From positions 1 to 9,455 of the forward strand of contig DMOO01000179.1 in NCBI GenBank assembly GCA_003456855.1: a stretch of 9,455 nt of DNA, written 5' to 3'. Below the pieces are notes generated by a model, which worked only from the letters and a program-made list of their open reading frames with translations, made no database searches and was not told the origin of the DNA. The position numbers and the translations under genes were made by a program. Source of the stretch: Sphaerochaeta sp. (GTDB lineage: Bacteria; Spirochaetota; Spirochaetia; Sphaerochaetales; Sphaerochaetaceae). Shown piece by piece: positions 5,496-9,455 of the stretch. Numbering within the stretch: the stretch's first letter is position 1; each line of letters opens with the position of its first letter.

Positions 5496-6569
5496 ATGAA
5501 TATTGACGGAAGAAAAGTTACAATCACAGCTACAGACCTTGATGGTTTTCTTCAGGATTCAGATAAAGAGAAGATCGCCCATGTGAAGGACCTCTATGAG
5601 AAGAGCCTTGACGCCTGTGCAAAGATCGAGGCAACCTCAGATCTCAAGGCAATCGAGACCGCCCAGGAGAAGCTTGTCGAGTCCTCCGCAGAGATCGGCA
5701 AGTATCTCGAGGATGTCATGGCTGAGGAGCCAAGGGTCCACGTCTACTGCTTCGAGTCACCGACAGAGCAGCACGCCGAGGCCAGCCGCCTCATCGCAAA
5801 GCTCAGAGACCCAAAGACAGGCCATGAGGAGTTCCTCTACTACATCCAGAGAGCATATGAGCTGCTCTTCACACATGTCTTTGCAGACAAAGCACTTCCA
5901 AGAAAGAGATCTATCATCACAAAGACACCTGTCACCAACCCGTGCCGCAACTATGCAGTCCATAGAATCCCTGATGTAGACAGCATCACCAAGGATGCAG
6001 TCATGTGCGTCATGCTCCGTGGTGCCCTGCTCCCAAGCATGATCATCAGCAAGGAGATCCAGGACTACAGTTCAGACGGCTACATCACTCCATTCGCACT
6101 CTTCAAGATCAAGAGAGACGAGAGCAAGAAGGAGAACAACATGGCCTATGTCCTCGATCTGGACAAGTCCTTCTTCGATTTCAAGGAGCTTGACGGCAAG
6201 GATCTCATATTCGCCGATCCTATGAACGCTACCGGTGGTTCTCTCATAACAATTCTCAACTACCTGAAGGACAATGGCGTAAGACCAAAGAGCATCAAGT
6301 TCATCAACGTCATCTCAGCCCTCAAGGGAGCCCTTAGGATCGTCCGTGCAGTCCCTGAGTGCGAAGTCTACACACTGTGGATGGACCCTGTTCTCAACGA
6401 TGCTGCCTATATCCTTCCAGGACTTGGAGATGCCGGTGACAGACTCAACGGAATGGACCTTCCTGGAAATCCTAGAAACATGATCCAGCTCATTGCAGAC
6501 TACGGTGCAAACATCACCAATCTCTACAGAGCTCAGGTCAAGAAGATCGAGGAGACGGTTCTTGGTTGA
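5496..6569 (+). CDS. Uracil phosphoribosyltransferase-like protein with N-terminal extension
   Basis: 357 residues, against about 208 for usual Upp. The start at 5496 follows TTGGAGG (5484-5490) by 5 bases. The core begins near residue 80 (EEPRVHVYCF, LRDPKTGHEEF, AYELLFTHVFADKALP). The PRPP-binding motif is FADPMNATGGS (239-249). The family's uracil-binding C-terminal signature is YILPGLGDAGDRLNG (305-319). These support conversion of uracil and PRPP to UMP (pyrimidine salvage). Two departures: residues 1-79 are an acidic helical extension, and the usual LRAG motif reads MLRGALLPS (173-181). A 38-residue tail follows the signature. The next gene overlaps its end. It could be a functional Upp or a diverged relative; upp would be the natural symbol if activity is conserved. 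Confidence 0.82.
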   Translation: MNIDGRKVTITATDLDGFLQDSDKEKIAHVKDLYEKSLDACAKIEATSDLKAIETAQEKLVESSAEIGKYLEDVMAEEPRVHVYCFESPTEQHAEASRLIAKLRDPKTGHEEFLYYIQRAYELLFTHVFADKALPRKRSIITKTPVTNPCRNYAVHRIPDVDSITKDAVMCVMLRGALLPSMIISKEIQDYSSDGYITPFALFKIKRDESKKENNMAYVLDLDKSFFDFKELDGKDLIFADPMNATGGSLITILNYLKDNGVRPKSIKFINVISALKGALRIVRAVPECEVYTLWMDPVLNDAAYILPGLGDAGDRLNGMDLPGNPRNMIQLIADYGANITNLYRAQVKKIEETVLG

Positions 6570-7152
6570 TAGCCGCAGAAGATCCATCATAAGAATACTC
6601 ATTGCAATTCTCGTCGTGACTATGGTTCTGTGTTCCTGCAGAACAACCGAAGGAACCGAGCACGACGAGATTGTGAGAACCTCAATAGACCTGGCAGAGG
6701 CCTACGTGGACAAGGGCGAATACAAGACGGCCCTTGAGGTCTACGACAAGGCCCTGCTCCAGGCTGACGACTACAGACTCTACTACAACAAGTCCATAGT
6801 CCTCTCCTACATGGGAGACTACTCCGGAGCTGCAGACCTCTGCGGGACCGCATTCCTCTCCTACCCTTACATCATATCCTTCAAGACGGCTCAGGCCGAA
6901 TATCTCAAGGCCATTGATGACAGACAGCCAGCCATTGCAGTCTACCTGGAGCTTCTGGACCTCAATCCCTACGACAGAGCAATCAGAAACGACTACATCG
7001 ATCTCCTTATTACCTATGGCGATGAAGACGAGGCCTATAAGCAGGCGCTTATTCTCTGGAACCAGGGCTACAAGGACAAGGAGACGGTCAAATACCTCTA
7101 TCAGCTCAACCCACAGGCCTGGGAGAGTATCTACAAACAACTGGACAAATAA
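6562..7152 (+). CDS. TPR-containing lipoprotein
   Basis: 196 residues. No ATG fits; TTG at 6562 is chosen because GAGGAG (6549-6554) lies 7 bases upstream and it begins a lipoprotein signal: basic SRRRSIIR, hydrophobic ILIAILVVTMVL, then lipobox LCSC with Cys26 as the lipidated residue. It overlaps the preceding gene by 8 bases, so the two are probably co-translated. Residues 38-69 and 72-105 are TPR-like helix pairs (EAYVDKGEYKTALEVYDKAL and YYNKSIVLSYMGDYSGAADLCGTAF), and residues 110-180 continue the pattern more weakly, with DLNPYDRAIRNDYIDLLI. It is a membrane-anchored, periplasm-facing protein that probably mediates protein-protein contacts; no specific role can be assigned. Confidence 0.82.
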   Translation: MVDSRRRSIIRILIAILVVTMVLCSCRTTEGTEHDEIVRTSIDLAEAYVDKGEYKTALEVYDKALLQADDYRLYYNKSIVLSYMGDYSGAADLCGTAFLSYPYIISFKTAQAEYLKAIDDRQPAIAVYLELLDLNPYDRAIRNDYIDLLITYGDEDEAYKQALILWNQGYKDKETVKYLYQLNPQAWESIYKQLDK

Positions 7153-7177
7153 AAAACCGGCTCCCAAAAGAACCGGT
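7149..7177 (-). terminator. Terminator of the rnhA-chr-chr operon
   Basis: On the minus strand ACCGGTTC pairs with GAGCCGGT (8 bp, one G-U; 7177-7156) around a 6-base loop, followed by TTTTTTATT. The T tract overlaps the stop codon of the convergent lipoprotein gene. On the plus strand the hairpin is followed by A's. Confidence 0.8.
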
Positions 7178-7197
7178 AACAAAAAATAACTAATTAA

Positions 7198-7734
7198 TCA
7201 CAAAGCAATTATCCCGAATACGGCACCAACTGCTATCCAAAGAATCGGATGCACTTTCTTGAAAGAAAGCATCAATGCCAACAGAACCAGGAAGGCAATT
7301 AGCGGAAGCCACTGGATTGCATTGTCAACTCCAATGAAAGTCAGCTTTGCCAGCTGCCAGAAGGCAAACAGGATAAGGCCGATGACAGCTGGTCTTATGT
7401 GCTTGAACACAACGCCTACGACAGGCTTGTCCATGAAATGCATCAGAACCTTGACGATTATTATGCTGATGATAACAGACGGAGCCATGATGCCCAGTGT
7501 CGCCACAACTCCACCAAGGATGCCTACTGTCTCGAATCCAACATAGGTGGCCATGTTGATTCCGATAGGACCAGGAGTGGATTCAGAGATTGCGATCATG
7601 TTGGCAAGCTCAGATGTTGTGAACCAACCTGTTCTTGCCGAGATGTCGAAGAGGAAAGGAACAGTCGCCATTCCGCCGCCGATTGCGAACAGACCGGTCT
7701 TGAAGAACTCCCAGAAAAGCTGAAGATAGATCAT
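7198..7734 (-). CDS. CHR-family (chromate-type) transporter, second half protein
   Basis: 178-residue inner-membrane protein, a short-chain CHR-family subunit (chromate/sulfate-type transport). Family motifs are FFKTGLFAIGGGMATVPFL (10-28), ISARTGWFTTSELANMIAISESTPGPIGINMATYVGF (31-67), and a glycine-rich ATLGIMAPSVIISIII membrane segment. Four to six hydrophobic segments are visible. Its start is fixed by GAGGAGG (7748-7742), 7 bases upstream, and overlaps the stop of the other half gene by ATGA. Short CHR proteins come in such pairs and act together as the two halves of one transporter. Whether the substrate is chromate is not shown by sequence; many CHR proteins are of unknown natural substrate. 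Confidence 0.93.
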   Translation of the reverse strand: MIYLQLFWEFFKTGLFAIGGGMATVPFLFDISARTGWFTTSELANMIAISESTPGPIGINMATYVGFETVGILGGVVATLGIMAPSVIISIIIVKVLMHFMDKPVVGVVFKHIRPAVIGLILFAFWQLAKLTFIGVDNAIQWLPLIAFLVLLALMLSFKKVHPILWIAVGAVFGIIAL

Positions 7735-8339
7735 GCCTTACCCTCCTCTTTCTTGGATTCGTCAGTCTTATTCCTTGTGGCGAAATACATTATAATTCCA
7801 AATGCAGCTGCGCTCAGAACAATCAGAATAGGAGAGACACCAAGGAATATCTGCAACAGAAGCGATGCAACAGCACTGATTCCGGTTGCGATGTTCGAGA
7901 CAGCCTTCTTTGTGAGCTTGATTACTGCGGCCACCATCAAGGCACAGACGGCGACCCTGATTCCTGCAAAGGCCTTCTGCACATAGACGTTGTCCTGGAA
8001 CATCTTGTGAACCGATGCAAGCAAGGTGATGATCACCAATGATGGGAACACTATTCCAAGTGTTGCGCAGATTGCACCTATCCAGCCTCTTTCCGAGTAT
8101 CCGACAAAGGTCGATACGTTGACCGCGATGATTCCAGGTGTGCACTGACCTATTGCATAGTAGTCCAGCATCTGCTCGGATGTGGCCCACTTGTGGTTGG
8201 TGACAACCTCTCTCTCCAGGATAGGCAGCATGGCATAGCCGCCTCCGAATGTCATCAATCCGACCTTTGCGAACGTGATGAACAATGTCCAAAGAGAAGT
8301 CTTCTTTGCACCTTTGTCTTTAGTATTGATTTCACTCAT
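7731..8339 (-). CDS. CHR-family (chromate-type) transporter, first half protein
   Basis: 202-residue partner of the following half protein. Motifs are FAKVGLMTFGGGYAMLPILEREVV (23-46), WATSEQMLDYYAIGQCTPGIIAVNVSTFVGY (51-81) and ATLGIVFPSLVIITLL. A hydrophilic N-terminal tail (about 15 residues) and a lysine/glutamate-rich C-terminal tail (NKTDESKKEEGKA) are predicted to face water. The start at 8339 overlaps the rnhA stop by ATGA, with GGAGAAG 8 bases upstream inside rnhA, so translation is coupled to rnhA. Confidence 0.93.
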   Translation of the reverse strand: MSEINTKDKGAKKTSLWTLFITFAKVGLMTFGGGYAMLPILEREVVTNHKWATSEQMLDYYAIGQCTPGIIAVNVSTFVGYSERGWIGAICATLGIVFPSLVIITLLASVHKMFQDNVYVQKAFAGIRVAVCALMVAAVIKLTKKAVSNIATGISAVASLLLQIFLGVSPILIVLSAAAFGIIMYFATRNKTDESKKEEGKA

Positions 8340-8782
8340 CCCGTGAACTTCTCCATCTCTTTGCGTACTAAGGAATCACACATCTCATTGTACTTGATCC
8401 CGGCATGGCCCTTGACCCAGTTCCAGCGGATCTTCATGGAAGCATTGAGTTTATCAAGCTCTTCCCAGAGCTCCTTGTTCTTCACAGGGTCCTTGGATGC
8501 TGTTCTCCAACCGTTCTTCTTCCAGTTGTAGATCCAGGTTGTGATGCCGTTCTTTACATACTGGCTGTCAGTGGAGATCGAAATGGACTCCACACCAAGA
8601 AGAGAGGCATCCTCGATTGCATGGATTACCGCTGTAAGCTCCATCCTGTTGTTTGTGGTCTGGGCCTCACCTCCACTGGAGTATGAGATCATCTTGCCCT
8701 CTGAAAGGGTCACATATGCCCAACCGCCTGGTCCCGGATTGCCGGAGCAACCGCCATCGGTGAAAATATCAACTGTCTGCAT
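8336..8782 (-). CDS. rnhA: Ribonuclease HI
   Basis: 148-residue enzyme that cuts the RNA strand of RNA-DNA hybrids. All catalytic residues are present: D9 (IFTDGGCSGNPGPGGWA), E48 (NNRMELTAV), D72 (STDSQYV), H126 (VKGHAG) and D136 (NEMCDSLV), nearly the E. coli numbering. WIYNWKKNGWRTASKDPVKNKELW matches the basic handle region. In-frame TTG (8818) and ATG (8815) codons lie upstream, but they sit in the -35 box of the predicted promoter, so the ATG at 8782 is chosen; it has no ribosome binding site and may begin a leaderless mRNA. First gene of a three-gene operon with the CHR transporter pair; no functional link between them is obvious. Confidence 0.96.
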   Translation of the reverse strand: MQTVDIFTDGGCSGNPGPGGWAYVTLSEGKMISYSSGGEAQTTNNRMELTAVIHAIEDASLLGVESISISTDSQYVKNGITTWIYNWKKNGWRTASKDPVKNKELWEELDKLNASMKIRWNWVKGHAGIKYNEMCDSLVRKEMEKFTG

Positions 8783-8788
8783 GACCAA

Positions 8789-8818
8789 ATGATAACGTAA
8801 GTTGTGCCTTGACATCAA
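8789..8818 (-). promoter_or_regulatory. Predicted rnhA promoter, leaderless
   Basis: On the minus strand TTGATG (8818-8813), 18 bases, TATCAT (8794-8789). The expected +1 is 7 bases after the -10, at 8782, which is the A of the rnhA ATG. Confidence 0.5.
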
Positions 8819-8820
8819 GG
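8807..8820. promoter_or_regulatory. Inverted repeat shared by divergent -35 boxes
   Basis: CCTTGACATCAAGG: 6-bp arms around CA. It contains the -35 of the riboswitch transcript (8809-8814, plus) and of rnhA (8818-8813, minus), so RNA polymerases compete for it. It could also be an operator. Confidence 0.45.
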
Positions 8821-8837
8821 CAGACGGATTCTAAGAT
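8809..8837 (+). promoter_or_regulatory. Promoter of the cobalamin riboswitch transcript
   Basis: TTGACA (8809-8814, consensus), 17 bases, TAAGAT (8832-8837). The predicted start near 8844 is 2 bases before the riboswitch P1 stem, which supports it. Confidence 0.75.
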
Positions 8838-8845
8838 TTCATTGG

Positions 8846-9056
8846 CTTCCAGACAAGGTGCTGCCGTAGGCAGTGCTCAGAGGAAACCGGTCAAAAGCCG
8901 GTGTGGTCCCGCCACTGTAGGAAGGTGTGCGGACACCTGCGGCAAAGCCCAAAAGGCCTGCCGCCGAAAGTCACTGGAGACTGTCGAAAGCAAAGCAGAC
9001 GGCACAATCCGGGAAGACGTGTCCGAAGTCCTTCGAGCCAGGAGACTTTCTGGAAG
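8846..9056 (+). ncRNA. Cobalamin (B12) riboswitch
   Basis: P1 is CTTCCAGA (8846-8853) with TCTGGAAG (9049-9056). Inside are the hairpin CTGCC/GGCAG (8861-8873), the conserved AGAGGAAACCGG segment with ACCGG/CCGGT (8886-8902), the hallmark GTCCCGCCACTGT (8906-8918), and an AGGTGT/ACACCT arm (8923-8938). GCGGC/GCCGC (8939-8964) is a further arm. The 3' B12 box is AGCCAGGAGACTTT (9036-9049). These are the core elements of adenosylcobalamin-type riboswitches. It precedes a BtuF-like gene, as expected for B12 uptake repressed by B12. Confidence 0.96.
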
Positions 9057-9173
9057 ACGGATATTTTGCTCTTATAGACCAAAAATCCGTATCCTGTAGG
9101 CCATTACGGCTAGTCCACGGAGTATGGACTTGGGGTGCAGTACAAGACCCCTACATCATTATTTTGGAGGGGT
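9057..9173 (+). promoter_or_regulatory. Riboswitch expression platform
   Basis: Hairpins ACGGAT/ATCCGT (9057-9090) and AGTCCA/TGGACT (9112-9130) are followed by two mutually exclusive pairings of ACCCC (9147-9151). One is with GGGGT (9132-9136). The other is with the ribosome binding site: ACCCCT (9147-9152) with AGGGGT (9168-9173). No T tract follows, so control is probably at translation initiation. Confidence 0.65.
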
Positions 9174-9176
9174 ATC

Positions 9177-9455
9177 ATGAAGAAGACCCTTGCAATCCTC
9201 TTTGTCTTACTGCTTGCAGCATCAGTGTTTGCACAGTCTGTCACAGAGGTGTCATCCAATGAGGACGACCTCAGGATCGTCTCTCTCGCACCTAATGTCA
9301 CGGAGATCATCTATGCTCTTGGCAGCGGTGACCAGCTTGTGGGCAGAACAGACTACTGCAACTACCCGGAAGAGGCACTCGCCATCACCAGCATCGGAAC
9401 TCTCTGGGAGCCTAACCTCGAGGCAATTCTCTCCCTCGACGCCGACATCGCAATC
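9177..9455 (+). CDS. BtuF-like cobalamin-binding periplasmic protein (5' part only)
   Basis: First 93 residues of a substrate-binding protein of an iron/B12-type ABC importer; the gene continues beyond the window. ATG at 9177 follows GGAGGGG (9166-9172) by 4 bases. The signal peptide is MKKTLAILFVLLLAASVFA with cleavage likely before QSV; no lipobox cysteine. The mature protein starts the periplasmic-binding fold with LRIVSLAPNVTEIIYALGSGDQLVGRTDYCNYPEEA and SIGTLWEPNLEAILSLDADIAI, typical of BtuF and related class III binding proteins. The B12 riboswitch upstream makes cobalamin (or cobinamide) the likely ligand. Confidence 0.9.
   Translation, partial: MKKTLAILFVLLLAASVFAQSVTEVSSNEDDLRIVSLAPNVTEIIYALGSGDQLVGRTDYCNYPEEALAITSIGTLWEPNLEAILSLDADIAI

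Noticed and set aside
8783..8818. Longer rnhA start at TTG 8818 or ATG 8815
   Set aside because: Those codons are inside the predicted -35 box, no ribosome binding site precedes them, and the extra residues (MMSRHNLRYHLV) are not part of the RNase HI fold.
1..9455. CRISPR array, tRNA or rRNA genes
   Set aside because: No regularly spaced identical repeats, no cloverleaf with TTCGA-type loop and acceptor pairing, and no rRNA-like sequence seen on either strand.

Overview
The window looks like a stretch of a host-associated spirochaete chromosome (Sphaerochaeta/Treponema-like). The grounds are the ASGAPEAAA-style processed N-terminus of the Bmp-family binding protein, a Bmp-type ABC cassette, a lipoprotein with a loose lipobox, and moderate GC with C-ending codons. 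This assignment is inference from style, not from a marker gene.

Layout. Positions 1-1916 hold the 3' end of a sugar/nucleoside-type ABC permease, then a Bmp/PnrA-like periplasmic binding protein with its own promoter and a strong UUCG-loop terminator. Positions 1917-2054 are a T-rich, internally repeated intergenic stretch. Positions 2055-3635 are an IS110-family element. Its transposase keeps the DEDD residues and the catalytic serine. The roughly 260 bases before the transposase appear to encode a bridge RNA. Positions 3749-4594 hold an orphan, more AT-rich gene for a protein with a PD-(D/E)xK-like C-terminal domain. The IS and this gene together look like an accessory island between core genes.

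Positions 4601-7152 return to housekeeping genes. Adenylate kinase is on the minus strand. Divergent from it is a uracil phosphoribosyltransferase with an unusual N-terminal extension, followed by an overlapping TPR lipoprotein. Positions 7149-8782 are a minus-strand operon, rnhA-chr-chr, in which each gene overlaps the next by ATGA. The two chr genes encode the halves of a CHR-family (chromate-type) transporter. Positions 8807-9455 carry a divergent promoter, a cobalamin riboswitch and the start of a BtuF-like binding protein gene that runs off the window.

The most interesting system is the IS110 element. Placing its ends at a CT core (2055-2056 and 3634-3635) explains three things at once. 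First, a circle junction would join a perfect TTGACA in the right end to an extended -10 in the left end with exactly 17 bases between them, directed into the bridge RNA. Second, two segments of that RNA match the left and right flanking target half-sites, both across the CT core and on opposite strands. Third, the restored empty site is a near-perfect palindrome. All of this is read by eye and can be tested by finding other copies or an empty site.
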